64,000 bases of DNA from Corydoras sp. C115 (GCA_019802505.1 JAFMOC010000082.1:271001-335000); one strand, 5' to 3'. Shown: positions 19,264-26,848, counted from the stretch's first letter. A program made the numbers and translations. Notes: generated from the sequence alone by a model not told the origin.

Positions 19264-22141
19264 TCAGTAACAAAACTTTACAGTAGCAGGACGTTTGCAC
19301 CGAAAGGCTTATTAATGCGAAGCAGCAACGAAAAGGCAAGACTGTTCCAGCGATTGGGGTGGAGACTCAAGGACATAGACTGGGTGTATCTGCCCAGCGC
19401 CCAAAACGTTCTCCCTTGGATGGGTATAAAGAACCCCCCTTGTGACCCTAGTAGAGGATAAAGTGGAAGACAATGGATGGATGGTAATCTAGGGCAGCAC
19501 GGTGGCTTAGTAGTTAGCACGTTCTCCTCTCAGCGTTGGACAACCAGGTTCGAATACCCATCTGAGTGGAGTTTCCATGTTCTCCCCGTGTCCGCGTGGG
19601 TTTCTTCCTAGTTCTCTTCCTAGTTCCTGGTTTCCTCCCACAGTCCAAAAACATGGATCAAGGTAAATCGAGTGCTCTAAATTGCCCCATTTTGTGTGTG
19701 TTTGTGTGAGTGAGTGTGTACCCAGGGATAGATTGGCACCCTGTCCTGGGTGTATCTGCCCAGCGCCCGAAAAATTGGCATGGGATGGGCATGGGGAATG
19801 CCCCCGCAACCCTAGTAGAGGATAAAGTGGAAGAAAATGGATGGATGACTGTTTAATCTAAATACATTTATATATACACTGAGGGTTAAGGGTCTTGCTC
19901 AAGGAGCCACATTGGTAACTTCAGTGGACCTGGGATTTGAACCCACAACCTTCAGATTGCTAGCCCGACACCATCACCACTGAGCTACCACATCCTTATG
20001 AAAGGTCTGGGTAATATTTTCATGTATAATGCCACATACTGATTTAATTTGCAGTATGTGGCATTAATAATTATAATAATAATTATTAATATGGCGGCAC
20101 GGTGGCTTAGTGGTTAGCACGTTCTCCTCTCAGCGCTAGGGATTCCCGGTTCGAATCCCCATCTGGGTGGAGTTTCCATGTTCTCCCCGTGTCTGCGTGG
20201 GTTTCCTCCGGGTTCTCCGGTTTCCTCCCACAGTCCAAAAACATGGATCAAGTCAATTAAATTCTCAAAATTGCCCCCTATAGAGTGTGTTTGTATGAGT
20301 GAGTGTGTGCCCGGCGATGGATTGGCGCCCTGTGCTGGGTCTATCTGCCCAGCGCCCGAGACGTTCTCCCCTGGATGGGCATGGGGAACCCCACCGCGAC
20401 CCTAATAGAGGATAAAGCGGGAGATAATGAATGAATGAATGAATTATTAATATTCTATTTGCCACTCAGTGCACAATATTTTAAATTTTTTAAGTTTTTT
20501 AATTAACAGATTGTTAGCAGCCTCGTTCTTCCCCGGAGGAGATCGGCTACGCGGGGAAACTGCGTACGCCGCTTACGCCTGTTGAGTGTTTCCCTGGAAC
20601 CGGCTACGCGGGGAAAGAATGCGTACACCGGTCCGGGGTAAAACACTCCCACGGATCCAACCTGCGCGGAGATCATGCGCAGTGTAGTACCGTGGTTGAG
20701 CGCGGAAGGAGAGTTCAAAGACACCGGGCATAAAAACCAAAACGGGTTTATTATTAAAAATGGTGTAGGAACACCAACAGAAAAGGGGGGAACAAACGAA
20801 CACACTAACACCTGGTAAATACCGAAACAAAGACGTGCATGGTGAAGTGGGAATACGGAACTTAAATCAGGAAAACACCCGGTCACGTGCACAAAATAAA
20901 CCAATCACCCAACAGAGTCCATGAGTAAATTAAACGAGGGACAGGTGCCCGAGGCACCTGTGACACAGATGTTCATATCGTACACTTACTTTTACTTGTA
21001 CTTTATTGCGAATTGTTACATTTACATTTACATTTAGTCATTTAGCAGACGCTTTTATCCAAAGCGACTTACAAATGAGAACACCACAAGTCAGAAGCCA
21101 TGGAGAAAACCAACTATATGTAAGTTCATCAAACCTGATTGTTATTCGAAGCTGCGCCCCCCCCCCCCCCCCTTTTTTTTATTTTTTTTTATTTTTATTT
21201 TTTTATAACAGGTATTTGTTAAATAGATGCGTCTTAAGTAGTTTCTTAATTGTTAGTACTATAAGTTTAATTTGACTGTGCTTGTTGTTCATTTTTGTAT
21301 TTCCCCATGTATAAACACGACTAAAAGAGCATCTATAAAAATTGCTAATTACCCCCAAATTTTCTGATTAACATGGGTGTGGATGACTTGGCCCTGCTTG
21401 TCCTGTGTGTTTAAGGTGTATTTGTGTATGACAGTTGCCCAGCGATAGATTGGCACCCTGTCCTGGGTGTATCTGATAAAGTGATAAAGATAAAGTGATT
21501 TATTTTGCCTACTGTGCGTACACACAGAGGAATTTGTCCTCCACATTTAACTCATCAGTGCAGTGACACACATACACACACACACACACACACTCACACA
21601 CACACACTGGTGAAGTGAGCACACATGCCCGGAGTGGTGGGCAGCAATTGGGGTCAGGTGCCTTGCCCAAGGGCACTTCAGCCATAGTATTTGGTGGAAC
21701 TGGGAATCAAACCAGTTCACAAGGTTCAGCAAGGTTCCTTAATCTCAAGCCCATGACTGCCCCAAGGAGAATCCAGCACCTGAAACGATGGGCATGGTGA
21801 ACCCCCCACGACCCTAATAGAGTTTAAAGTTGAAGATAATGGATGGATGTGTATAACAGTGTGATTGTACGTTCATTATTTCTCACAGATGTCGTATAAC
21901 ATGGTGTCAGCCTGCAACCGACTGAGTAAGCTCAAGCTGGTGTGTAAAACGGCTATAGAACATGAAAACCTGGTGAGATCCTGTACCAAACTAAACCATA
22001 ATGAATCATTGTTCGTTTGAACCTCTCATTGTCTGCCTGTCTGTTTTTAATTCAACTATTTAGAGAGAGTGTGAAAGTGACCAAGAAGACACAGAGACAA
22101 AGACGGCGTCTCTTCTGCGTCGCCGACTCAGCAACTCTTAA
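4762..22141 (+). CDS. dapk2: Death-associated protein kinase 2-like, 3' nine exons (gene 1)
   Basis: Ca2+/calmodulin-regulated Ser/Thr kinase of the DAPK family; the N-terminal part lies outside the window. Nine exons with GT-AG borders and matching phases (139,130,49,27,153,46,90,84,78 nt) give 264 codons plus TAA. Visible: GGELFDF, catalytic HFDLKPEN (the family's HFD instead of HRD), DFG (IIDFGMAH), GTPQYIAPE, DMWSVGVITYIL, HPWIK, then a basic segment RNRSSINMKNFKMF/ARRKWK that corresponds to the calmodulin-binding autoregulatory helix with its inhibitory serine, and a tail ECESDQED...LLRRRLSNS. The tail matches the short DAPK2 C-terminus (CESD...RRRSS), not the ankyrin/death-domain tail of DAPK1 or the zipper of DAPK3. 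Adding about 105 missing residues gives the usual length of about 370. No broken residue was seen. Which teleost paralog (2a or 2b) cannot be told. Confidence 0.9.
4954..5222 (+). mobile_element. V-SINE, left arm of a head-to-head pair
   Basis: Complete tRNA-like head (A-box GGCTTAGTGGTTAGCACG, B-box GGTTCGAATCCC) and core, broken at TATCTGCCC where an inverted copy starts. Confidence 0.85.
5223..5376 (-). mobile_element. V-SINE, right inverted arm
   Basis: Core and head in reverse orientation, ending GCCACCGTGCCACC. With the previous entry it forms a near-palindrome with a ~115-bp loop in the intron between two kinase exons. Confidence 0.85.
5500..5629 (+). CDS. dapk2: dapk2-like exon: PEN, DFG and activation loop
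   Basis: The acceptor is TCTCTTTTTCAG. The phase-0 start continues HFDLK with PENIMLS, followed by IKIIDFGMAHRF (metal-binding DFG) and the activation loop GGTPQYI. The donor is G|gtaagt after one base of the next codon. GTPQYI differs from the GTPEFV of mammalian DAPKs. Confidence 0.93.
5902..6247 (+). mobile_element. V-SINE, young (ATGA)n-tail subtype
   Basis: Target duplication ATTATTATCATC / ATTATTGTCATC. Full length with GATGGATTGG and GGGTCTATC diagnostic bases. Confidence 0.9.
6274..6529 (-). mobile_element. V-SINE with internal deletion
   Basis: The (CCGT)n/(CCAT)n tail joins the TCTTCCACTTTATTC end. The CA block and part of the core are missing. Right flank (ATT)n. Confidence 0.85.
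6937..7100 (-). mobile_element. V-SINE head/core fragment
   Basis: Starts at CCTTGATCCATATTTTTGG, ends GCCACCGTGCCGCCCC. The tail half is absent. Confidence 0.85.
7204..7549 (+). mobile_element. V-SINE inserted in Tc1-like repeat
   Basis: Target duplication AATGAAAATCCC on both sides. The related repeat at 8.2 kb lacks the insertion. Confidence 0.9.
8040..8262 (-). mobile_element. Tc1-like element fragment (empty-site relative of 6870-7610)
   Basis: TTACAGTGTGGATGCTGGTT, AGAATATCATAAAAATGTTG, CATTCATTACACACAGACTG, then GACAATTAATAAAAATCTCA, uninterrupted. Confidence 0.55.
8294..8537 (+). mobile_element. V-SINE, head truncated, (GGAT)n tail
   Basis: Begins at GCGTTAGGGATTCC. Core deletion between GTTGGTTTCCTC and ATATTGCCCC. 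Confidence 0.85.
8538..8872 (+). mobile_element. V-SINE directly behind the previous copy
   Basis: Starts TGGCTTAGTGG. Flanks GATGTAAATG / TATGTAAATG show insertion into the tail flank of its neighbour. Loses TGTCCTGGGTGTATC. Confidence 0.85.
9095..9446 (+). mobile_element. V-SINE, full length, young subtype
   Basis: Exact 12-bp target duplication AAATTTACTGAG (9083-9094, 9447-9458). Lies 115 bp before the APE exon. Confidence 0.92.
9563..9611 (+). CDS. dapk2: dapk2-like exon: APE motif
   Basis: The acceptor is TCTCTGTTTAAG. Two bases finish an Ala codon, then PEIINYQPLSTAADM follows, with two bases of Trp before gtaact. It carries the APE glutamate and the start of subdomain IX (DMW). It is too short for simple ORF finding but is fixed by phase and homology. 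Confidence 0.9.
9911..9937 (+). CDS. dapk2: dapk2-like 27-nt micro-exon (WSVGVITYIL)
   Basis: The acceptor is TTCATTTCAG and the donor is gtaagt. One base completes Trp, eight codons read SVGVITYI, and two bases begin Leu. Subdomain IX helix. A very small exon here fits my memory of DAPK-family gene structure. Confidence 0.9.
10280..10350. repeat. Fragment of a hAT-like terminus
   Basis: AAAATTCAAGGCCCACGGGC and GGCCCG resemble the end of the 23926-25410 hAT (GGGCCTTGAGTTTGAC). Confidence 0.4.
10635..11438 (+). mobile_element. pogo/Tigger-like element, internally deleted (copy 1)
   Basis: Terminal inverted repeats TACCGTATTTTCCGGACTAT and ATGGTCCAGAAAATACAGTA with TA at the borders. The interior keeps only the C-terminal end of a DDE transposase. 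804 bp. Confidence 0.88.
10830..11244 (+). pseudogene. pogo transposase C-terminal remnant
   Basis: VIPGGLN..LQLLDIGVNRAFKVKLR, RRASYTTVCEWVVDAWAKVS and VVRAFTKAGVVAEQPPGD read in one frame. A frameshift near 11130 moves the acidic end (DSEIAQLFNSDTEDEDFDGF) into another frame that stops at TGA 11242-11244. The catalytic Asp residues are not present. Confidence 0.8.
11951..12079 (+). mobile_element. V-SINE 3' third, (GGAT)n tail
   Basis: Starts at GCCCAGTGATAGATTGG. Head and core missing. Confidence 0.85.
12163..12385 (+). repeat. Unclassified interspersed repeat family U1, copy 1
   Basis: Shares CACTTCCCGTTAT, CAATTGTTCATCGTCGATGA, TTAATTAACTAATAAGTGG and GAATTAATTTAGGATA with copies at 29.0-29.6 kb (minus) and 62.6-62.8 kb. 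AT-rich, no ORF. Confidence 0.7.
12451..12796 (-). mobile_element. V-SINE, divergent
   Basis: Target duplication CATGGTTTAATC/CATGATTTAATC. The CA block is shortened. Confidence 0.87.
13604..13942 (-). mobile_element. V-SINE inside the Tc1-like element
   Basis: Target duplication CAAGACTTTATC/CAAGTCTTTATA. CA block partly deleted. Confidence 0.87.
13960..14117 (-). repeat. Repeat family U2, copy 1
   Basis: ATTGGCTGAGCCGTTTGTCC, CACGG-type block and CATTCATATCACTGAGTGAA match 61755-61900 in reverse orientation. Confidence 0.6.
14117..14331 (-). mobile_element. V-SINE tail half
   Basis: From CCATCCATGATCTTCAGC to CATGTTTTTGGACT. The tRNA-like head is missing. Confidence 0.85.
14940..15388. 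mobile_element. Solo LTR (copy 1)
   Basis: 449 bp beginning TGTTAGAAGCTCG and ending CACCTGTGATA, flanked by the exact 5-bp duplication GTAGT (14935-14939, 15389-15393). No internal gag/pol sequence adjoins it. Contains two imperfect CGGCTACGCGGGAA units and an AATAAA-like block. A Gypsy-type or similar origin is inferred from the 5-bp duplication. Confidence 0.85.
15523..15675 (+). CDS. dapk2: dapk2-like exon: subdomain X
   Basis: The acceptor is TTCACCTCTTAG. It reads LSGLSPFQGDTDEETLKNIIALKYEFEP.., then AKDFIQKLLVTDQ. I place the donor at CAGGT|gtaagt because the alternative CAG|gtgtaa would break phase with the next exon. Parallel to LSGASPFLGDTKQETL in DAPK1/2. Confidence 0.92.
15834..16071 (+). 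mobile_element. V-SINE with deleted B-box region
   Basis: GCGGCGTGGTGGCTTAG joins CTCAGCG directly to AAGTTTCCATG. Ends at GCCTGAGACATG before a TA run. Confidence 0.85.
16072..16118. repeat. (TA)n microsatellite
   Basis: About 23 units between two SINE pieces. Confidence 0.95.
16121..16408 (+). mobile_element. V-SINE, head truncated
   Basis: Begins in CCAATCTGGGTGGAG after the TA run. Ends GATAAAGCAGAAGATTAG, 76 bp before the HPWIK exon. Confidence 0.85.
16485..16530 (+). CDS. dapk2: dapk2-like exon: HPWIK (subdomain XI)
   Basis: The acceptor is GGCTCCTGTAG and the donor is AAG|gtgaga. One base plus 15 codons reads ERMTAEECLVHPWIK, the end of the kinase fold. Confidence 0.92.
16616..16705 (+). 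CDS. dapk2: dapk2-like exon: autoregulatory/calmodulin segment
   Basis: The acceptor is TTGTCTTTTAG and the donor is AAG|gtgtgt. Exactly 30 codons: PLTRTQMAKRNRSSINMKNF then KMFNARRKWK. The basic amphipathic stretch aligns with the DAPK calmodulin-binding segment, whose serine autophosphorylation restrains activity. The RSS serines are candidates for that residue. Confidence 0.9.
16758..16915 (-). mobile_element. V-SINE tail half
   Basis: CATCCATTATCTTCCGC to CACACTCTATATACTCC. It lies about 50 bp after the autoregulatory exon donor. Confidence 0.85.
17482..17833 (-). mobile_element. V-SINE, (ATTC)n tail
   Basis: TCTCCCGCTTTATCCTCTAT to GCCACCTTGGCACCC. Short core deletion at CATGGGCAGAACATGG. 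Confidence 0.87.
17893..18195 (-). mobile_element. V-SINE, old copy with expanded (CA)n
   Basis: GGGCAGATACGCCGAGG, a (CA)21 expansion at 17963-18006, then core and head ending CACTATGCCGCC. Confidence 0.82.
18234..18520 (+). mobile_element. Second SINE family (SINE-B), copy 1
   Basis: TGCCCTTGAGCAAAGCACCT, CTGCCCACCACTCCGGGTAC, GGTTAAATGTG..., a fish tRNA-derived SINE type distinct from the V-SINE. Shared with 21476-21766 and 57098-57371. Confidence 0.75.
18821..19209 (-). mobile_element. hAT element, copy 2 (short)
   Basis: Reverse copy of the 2490 family. Outer 3' terminus lost; the other end is CAGCTCACCCCTA. The BED region is deleted. Followed by (TA)n. Confidence 0.85.
19210..19258. 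repeat. (TA)n microsatellite
   Basis: About 24 units abutting the hAT terminus. Confidence 0.95.
19379..19487 (+). mobile_element. V-SINE 3' end
   Basis: ACTGGGTGTATCTGCCC to (ATGG)n. Head and core missing. Confidence 0.82.
19492..19846 (+). mobile_element. V-SINE, (GGAT)n tail
   Basis: Duplicated TTCTTCCTAG in the core (19602-19624). GGATGGATGACTG at the end. Confidence 0.87.
19868..19998 (-). mobile_element. tRNA-derived SINE fragment (third family)
   Basis: The reverse strand reads GTAGCTCAGTGGTGATGGTG with an A-box and GGTTCAAATCCC B-box, then CTTGAGCAAGACCCTTAACC. A fish tRNA-type SINE, not a functional tRNA (no matching acceptor stem). Confidence 0.7.
20094..20442 (+). mobile_element. 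V-SINE, young (ATGA)n subtype
   Basis: Target duplication AATTATTAATAT on both sides. Nearly intact. Confidence 0.92.
20512..20965. mobile_element. Solo LTR (copy 2)
   Basis: 454 bp, TGTTAGCAGCC...CACCTGTGACA, exact 5-bp duplication CAGAT (20507-20511, 20966-20970). Same family as 14940-15388. Confidence 0.88.
21014..21242 (-). mobile_element. L2-type LINE 3' end
   Basis: TTACATTTACATTTAGTCAT, CAGACGCTTTTATCC, poly-C/T tract, and AGATGCGTCTTAAGTAGTTT: the reverse of the L2 end at 37.7-37.97 kb. Confidence 0.82.
21434..21849 (+). mobile_element. V-SINE 3' half split by SINE-B
   Basis: V-SINE parts 21434-21470 (CCCAGCGATAGATTGG..GTATCTG) and 21767-21849 (CCAGCACCTGAAACG..GGATGGATG) flank the inserted SINE-B. 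It lies just before the exon at 21889. Confidence 0.8.
21476..21766 (-). mobile_element. SINE-B, copy 2
   Basis: The reverse strand reads GGGGCAGTCATGGGCTTGAG head, TGCCCTTGGGCAAGGCACCT, CACCACTCCGGGCATGTG, a (GT)n block and TTAAATGTGGAGGACAAATT. Confidence 0.8.
21889..21972 (+). CDS. dapk2: dapk2-like exon: end of CaM segment
   Basis: The acceptor is TTATTTCTCACAG and the donor is CTG|gtgaga. Twenty-eight codons read MSYNMVSACNRLSKLKLVCK.., parallel to LSFSIVSLCNHLTRS of DAPK2. The ATG at its start is an internal codon. Confidence 0.9.
22064..22141 (+). CDS. dapk2: dapk2-like terminal coding exon
   Basis: The acceptor is AACTATTTAG. Twenty-five codons read RECESDQEDTETKTASLLRR then RLSNS, with TAA at 22139-22141. 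The acidic CESD run followed by an Arg/Ser-rich end is the DAPK2-type tail. Confidence 0.9.
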   Translation, partial: RECESDQEDTETKTASLLRRRLSNS

Positions 22142-22462
22142 GGGCAAACCTGAGGGAGTCATGTGACACTGAAAGCACCTGCAATCTGTACACCTTTAAA
22201 ACAGCATGGTCAGTTTCCCTTCCCAAGTGAAAAGAAGACGAGGACATTTTGTAAAACGCAGTGAAAACCAAAATGTTACTCAGTTAATTGTAATTCTATT
22301 TTCTACAATCTTCCCCGACCTTAATTTTTACATGTAAGTTTTACAATGTAACGGGGGAGGGGGGAGGAATAAGGACTGGAGAGAGGATTTGACCCTGAAC
22401 GGCTTTATTGCCGAAACGACACGTACATTTAAAAACACCGGGCATTTACAGCATTATTCTGG
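22142..22462 (+). other. Probable start of dapk2-like 3' UTR
   Basis: Unique sequence follows the stop and is then broken by SINEs at 22463 and 22910. Candidate poly(A) signals are AGAATAAACC near 22847 and a canonical AATAAA at 28568. I cannot say which is used. Confidence 0.4.
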
Positions 22463-22799
22463 GCGGCACGGTGGATCAGTGGTTTAGCACGTTCACCTCT
22501 GAGCGCTGGGGATTCCAGGTTTGAATCCCAATCTGGGTGGAGGTTCCATGTTCTCCCTGCGTCCACATGGGTTTCCTCCGGGTTCTCCGGTTCCCTCCCA
22601 CAGTCCAAAAAACATGGATCAAGGTCAATTGAATTCTCCAAATTGCCCCATATAGAACGTGTTTGTGTCTGTGTGAGTGAGTGTGTGCCCAGTGATAGAT
22701 TGGTGCCCTGTTCTGGGTGTATCTGCCCAGCACCCGAGATTTTCACCCTTGGATGGGCATGGGAACCCCCCAACCCTAGTAGAGGATAAAGGATGGATG
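22463..22799 (+). mobile_element. V-SINE in kinase 3' UTR region
   Basis: GGGCGGCACGGTGGATCAG to GGATGGATGG, with divergent bases in head and core. Confidence 0.87.
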
Positions 22800-22909
22800 G
22801 AGAATTTTAGTTAATTGTCTTGGTTTTAACAGTTAATTCCATTAAGAATAAACCAGTCATGCATATATAATGTTACATAATTGTTTAATGGTTAAAAGTA
22901 CGTGTACAG

Positions 22910-23262
22910 GGCGGCACGGTGGCTTAGTGGTTAGCATGTTCTCCTCTCAGCACTATGGATTCCTGGTTCGAATCCTAATCTGGGTGGAGTTTCCATGTTC
23001 TCCCCGTGTCCGCATGGGTTTCCCCCGGGTTCTCCGGTTTCCTCCCACAGTCCAAAAACATGGATCAGGTCAACTAAGTCCTCCAAATTGCCCCATATAG
23101 AGTGTGTCTGTGTGAGTGAGTGTGTGTCCAATGATAGATTGGCGCCCTGTCCTGGGTCTATCTGCCCAGCGCCCAAGACTCTCTCCCCTGGATGGGCATG
23201 GGGAACCCCCCCCTCCCCCGCGACCCTAATAGAGGATAAAGTGGAAGATGATGGATGGATGG
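22910..23262 (+). mobile_element. V-SINE, (GGAT)n tail
   Basis: GGGCGGCACGG to GATGATGGATGGATGG. C-rich stretch after GGGGAACC. Confidence 0.88.
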
Positions 23263-24276
23263 ATTCTCCCGCACACCAACCATCCCACCAACTCGTAGTC
23301 GGTCTCTCTCTCTGCGGCTTTTGATGTTCCTCGTTTTAAAGGACGCACATTAATTACGCAGAGCTCTATCAGGTGCATTTGTTAACCATAATCAAAGTCC
23401 ATCTACGAAGCCTCTGCCTTCTCCCCACCCCACGTGATCCTGCCCCACACGCCTTTTAAATGCATTGCACGAACGTTAGAACAAAACTAATATCTTAGTG
23501 TTTCATCACTCCTCTGTTTTGTTACACTTCACACTTACTAATCATGGAAACATACCGAGGTTTTAACCATTCTTGCTTTATCCAATACCTTATCTGCTCA
23601 TTGTTTCATTAGATACATTAGAGACAGATCTGGACTGCAACCAAACGAGTGCACAAACTCTATTAAGCCACACTGTTGTATCAAATGCAGAATGAGACCT
23701 GACATTTCCCTTCAGGAAGCGACTTCAAAGCCCTGTAATCCTCTGCATCAAAAGCCCCTTTACAAGGGTGTAATCATCCATAATGCTGGTACGGCTGCAC
23801 CAACATAACCCTGTCCGCTTTTACACCTACTGCACTCATCCAGGCTGGGTGGTCCCTTTAGTCTTTTTGCTTAAAAACTTTCTGAACTCATCCGTCCTCG
23901 GTTTTTGTTTTTGGACCGTCTAATGCAGGGGGGTCAAACTCAAAGCACACTTTAGGTTGCCGGCGAAACAGGATAAACATTTATTAAACACACAAAAAAA
24001 AATGTGTTCTGAACATGAATAGGAATAAAAACCGACAGGAATGTTATTAACTTTAACTTTATATCATTTAAAATACTTTGCTCTTTATAAAAATATCTCT
24101 TGGCAAAATTATAGAAGTTACAACTATGAACATGCTGCAAAGAAATATGAAATAATGGAATAAAAATAACAAATCCAAACATGCAGTGAAGGCATGGAGA
24201 TATTTGGTGGCATGCTCGGAGAAGTTTGGATATGGACATTTATCTTGTGGATTAAACTTTTATAATTCACCAAAGT

Positions 24277-24627
24277 GGGCGGCACGGTGGCTTAGTGTTT
24301 AGCACGTTTGCCTCTCAGCGCTAGGGATTCCCGGTTCAAATCCCAATCTGGGTGGAGTTTCCATGTTCTCCTCGTGTCCGCGTGGGTTTCCTCCGGATTT
24401 TCCGGTTTCCTCCCACAATCCAAAAACATGGAACAAGGTCAATTGATTTCTCCAAATTGCCCCATATAGAGTGTGTCTGTGTGAGTGAGTGTGTGCCCAG
24501 CGATGGATTGGTGCCCTGTCCTGGGTGTATCTGCCCAGTGCCCAGAAACGTTCTCCACTGGATGGGCATGGGGAACCCTGCCGCGACCCTAATATAGGAC
24601 AAAGCAAAAGATAATGTATGGATGGAT
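24277..24627 (+). mobile_element. V-SINE inside the hAT
   Basis: GGGCGGCACGG to GTATGGATGGAT. Abuts the LINE piece. Confidence 0.87.
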
Positions 24628-24628
24628 A

Positions 24629-24934
24629 TCACCAAAGGCCTTTGTCATTACAAATGGCAAATCACAATACTTTAAATTATCAAGAGGGACCCGGCAGGGC
24701 TGTCCAATCAGTCCACTGCTATTCGCCTTGGCCATAGACCCTCTGTCCATCACACTCAAATCATTACCATCTATAAGGTATTGTTACAGGAGGTAAAGAA
24801 CCTAGACTGGCTTTATACGCAGATGACATTTCACTTTATATATCAAAACAAATCAAAACATTCAGTGTTCTTTGCTCTTGGGCTAATTTAGAAAAATTAA
24901 CAAACTTTAAATATCGAAATATTTCTGCTCTCAG
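24629..24934 (+). pseudogene. L1/Tx1-type reverse transcriptase fragment
   Basis: FKLSRGTRQGCPISPLLFAL then AIDPLSITLKSLPSIR, one frameshift near 24780, then EPRLALYADDISLYIS with the YADD catalytic motif. The order RGTRQGCPLSPLLF...YADD is that of L1-clade RT fingers and palm. Short and broken. Confidence 0.82.
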
Positions 24935-24935
24935 G

Positions 24936-25247
24936 TGGCACGGTCGCTTAGTGGTTAGCATGTTCTCCTCTCAGCGCTAAGGATTCCCGGTTCGAATTCC
25001 AATCTGGGTGGAGTTTGCATGTTCTCCCCGTGTCTGCGTGGGTTTCCTCAGGGTTCTCTGGGTTTCCTCCCACAGTCCAAAAACATGGTTCAAGGTCAAT
25101 TCTCTAAATTGTCCCATATAGATTGTGTGTGTGAGTGTGTGCCCAGCGATAGATTGGCGCCCGAAATGTTCTCCCCTGGATGGGCATGGGAATTCCCCCC
25201 CCGCAACCCTAATAGAGGATAAAGCGGAAGATGATGGATGGATGGAT
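24936..25247 (+). mobile_element. V-SINE inserted in the LINE/hAT
   Basis: Target duplication ATTTCTGCTCTC/ATTTCTGCACTC. Deletion of TGTCCTGGGTGTATC part. Confidence 0.88.
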
Positions 25248-25418
25248 TTCTGCACTCCTTAAAAAAATGTTCCTGTCAAAATCACACACATTAAAAATAT
25301 GAGCACGCTCCAAAAAACTTTTCGCCGGTCCATTAATAACAATAAAAAGAAATCAATGTGAAATGATCTCGTGGGCCGGATAGAATTGGGCCTTGAGTTT
25401 GACACCTATGTTCTAATG

Positions 25419-26059
25419 AGTTAAGACCCAGAGAATTCAGTGATGTTTCCATAGGAAGTTATTGTACTGATCTGTAAAAACGTTTACCATTTCTCTTTTT
25501 CTTCTAATAAAGTTCAAGAGAGTTGTTTTAATTGCATTTTACAAATACCTTAACGTTCTGAGAAATGGATTTGGCTCTGAAGTCCCCCTTTAAGACTTTT
25601 GCAGAACTGACTCAATCCAAAGGGTGATGTCCATCGCTATCACTCTGATCTTTTAGGAGGTGTCATCTTATAAATAATGAGGGCATTGACAGCAGTAGCA
25701 GGAGACATCGTTTCAGAAATCCAGTCCAAATCTGAATGAACTTAATATGCAAGTAAAGACTGCTACCTCGAGAAGAACAGATGATGTGCTTTAGTTATTG
25801 TAACCTCTGTAATATTAACTGTGTTTTATTATACTCTTTTTCTTTATCATTATTGGTGTTCTTATTATCATTTTATTAGCTAAAGGCAAAGGTTTTGTGC
25901 CTGTGACACCTTTAAAGAGTACATGTGCTGAATCCGGCACCCTTTCAGTCCTGCAAGACGGGCTGAGCACTGCGTTAAGTGGCAGCTGGTTCTAACACCA
26001 TGACCATGTCGGTGTCTGTGCTGTTATGTATGTGGATGGGCACAGGGAGAACATGCATC
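25419..26059. other. Intergenic sequence, nothing recognised
   Basis: AT-rich unique sequence. No exon-like frame, repeat or structured element seen. Confidence 0.5.
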
Positions 26060-26428
26060 TCCCCTGGATGGGCATGGGGACCCCCACCCTCCGCAACCCC
26101 AGAGAAATCCATAGATAAAGCAAAAGATAATGGATGAATTAACATTTTTTTTCTTAGTTTTATTTAACTAAAAAAAACACCAAACAAAAAACAACTTACA
26201 CTTCACTTACAATTTCACTCCTTTATTTGCGCTTCAGTTAGACTATATATTTAGCAATGCTGTCAGTAACAAATTTGTGAAATAATTTGTTGCTGTGCCA
26301 TTTTTATTTGTAATGTGAACACAAAGGGCAATATTGTGCAATTATGGTGCACATCATTTTTTTATTGTTGGTTGGTTATTTGTGGTTAACTGTTTATTTA
26401 ATGCTATAGAGAGCAGCATGATGGTTTT

Positions 26429-26592
26429 GCTAGCGATTCCCGGTTCGAATTCCAATATGGGTGGAGTTTCCATGTTCTCCCCATGTCCACGTGGGTTTCC
26501 TCCAGGTTCTCCGGTTTCCTCCCGCAGTCCAAAAACATGGATTCATGATAAAAATGAAATAAGGTCAATTGCCCCATATATATAGTGTGTGT
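26429..26592 (+). mobile_element. V-SINE core fragment in left arm
   Basis: GCTAGCGATTCCCGG to GCCCCATATATATAGTG. Mirrored at 30475-30640. Confidence 0.85.
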
Positions 26593-26616
26593 GTGAGAGA
26601 GAGAGAGAGAGATAGA

Positions 26617-26848
26617 GGGCAGCACGGTGGCTTAGTGGTTAGCACGTTCGCCTCTCAGCACTAGGGATTCCCGGTTTGAATCCCCATCTGGGTGGAGTTT
26701 CCATGTTCTCCCCGTGTCTGCGTGGGTTTCCTCCGGGTTCTCCGGTTTCCTCCCACAGTCCAAAAACATGGACCAAGTCAGTTGAATTCTCAAAATTGAA
26801 CCACATATAGAGTGTGTCTGTGTGAGTGAGTGTGTGCCCAGCGATATG
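26617..26848 (+). mobile_element. V-SINE, 3' truncated, in left arm
   Basis: GGGCAGCACGGTGGC to GCCCAGCGATA, where the inverted homology also stops. Confidence 0.85.

Larger units (their letters stand above)
23926..25410 (+). mobile_element. hAT element loaded with SINEs and an L1 piece
   Basis: Inverted ends CAGGGGGGTCAAACTCAAAG and TTGGGCCTTGAGTTTGACAC. 8-bp target duplication GTCTAATG/TTCTAATG (23918-23925, 25411-25418). No transposase. SINEs at 24277 and 24936 and RT sequence between them are later insertions. Confidence 0.82.
26060..26848. repeat. Left arm of a large inverted duplication
   Basis: Matches 30232-31010 in reverse through SINE pieces and non-SINE DNA (for example GAGAGCAGCATGATGGTTTT, ATTGTTGGTTGGTTATTTGT, and the odd AATTGAACCACATATAGAG). 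Spacer about 3.4 kb. Contains SINE pieces 26060-26130, 26429-26592 and 26617-26848. Confidence 0.85.

Noticed and set aside
19868..19998. Functional tRNA gene on the minus strand, and tRNA genes at the many A/B-box sequences
   Set aside because: The boxes belong to SINE heads. No proper cloverleaf with an acceptor stem closes.
22346..23525. A possible LTR from TGTAACGGGGGAGG to TTTTGTTACA
   Set aside because: The short inverted ends are there, but no target duplication or second copy is seen and two SINEs fill the interior.
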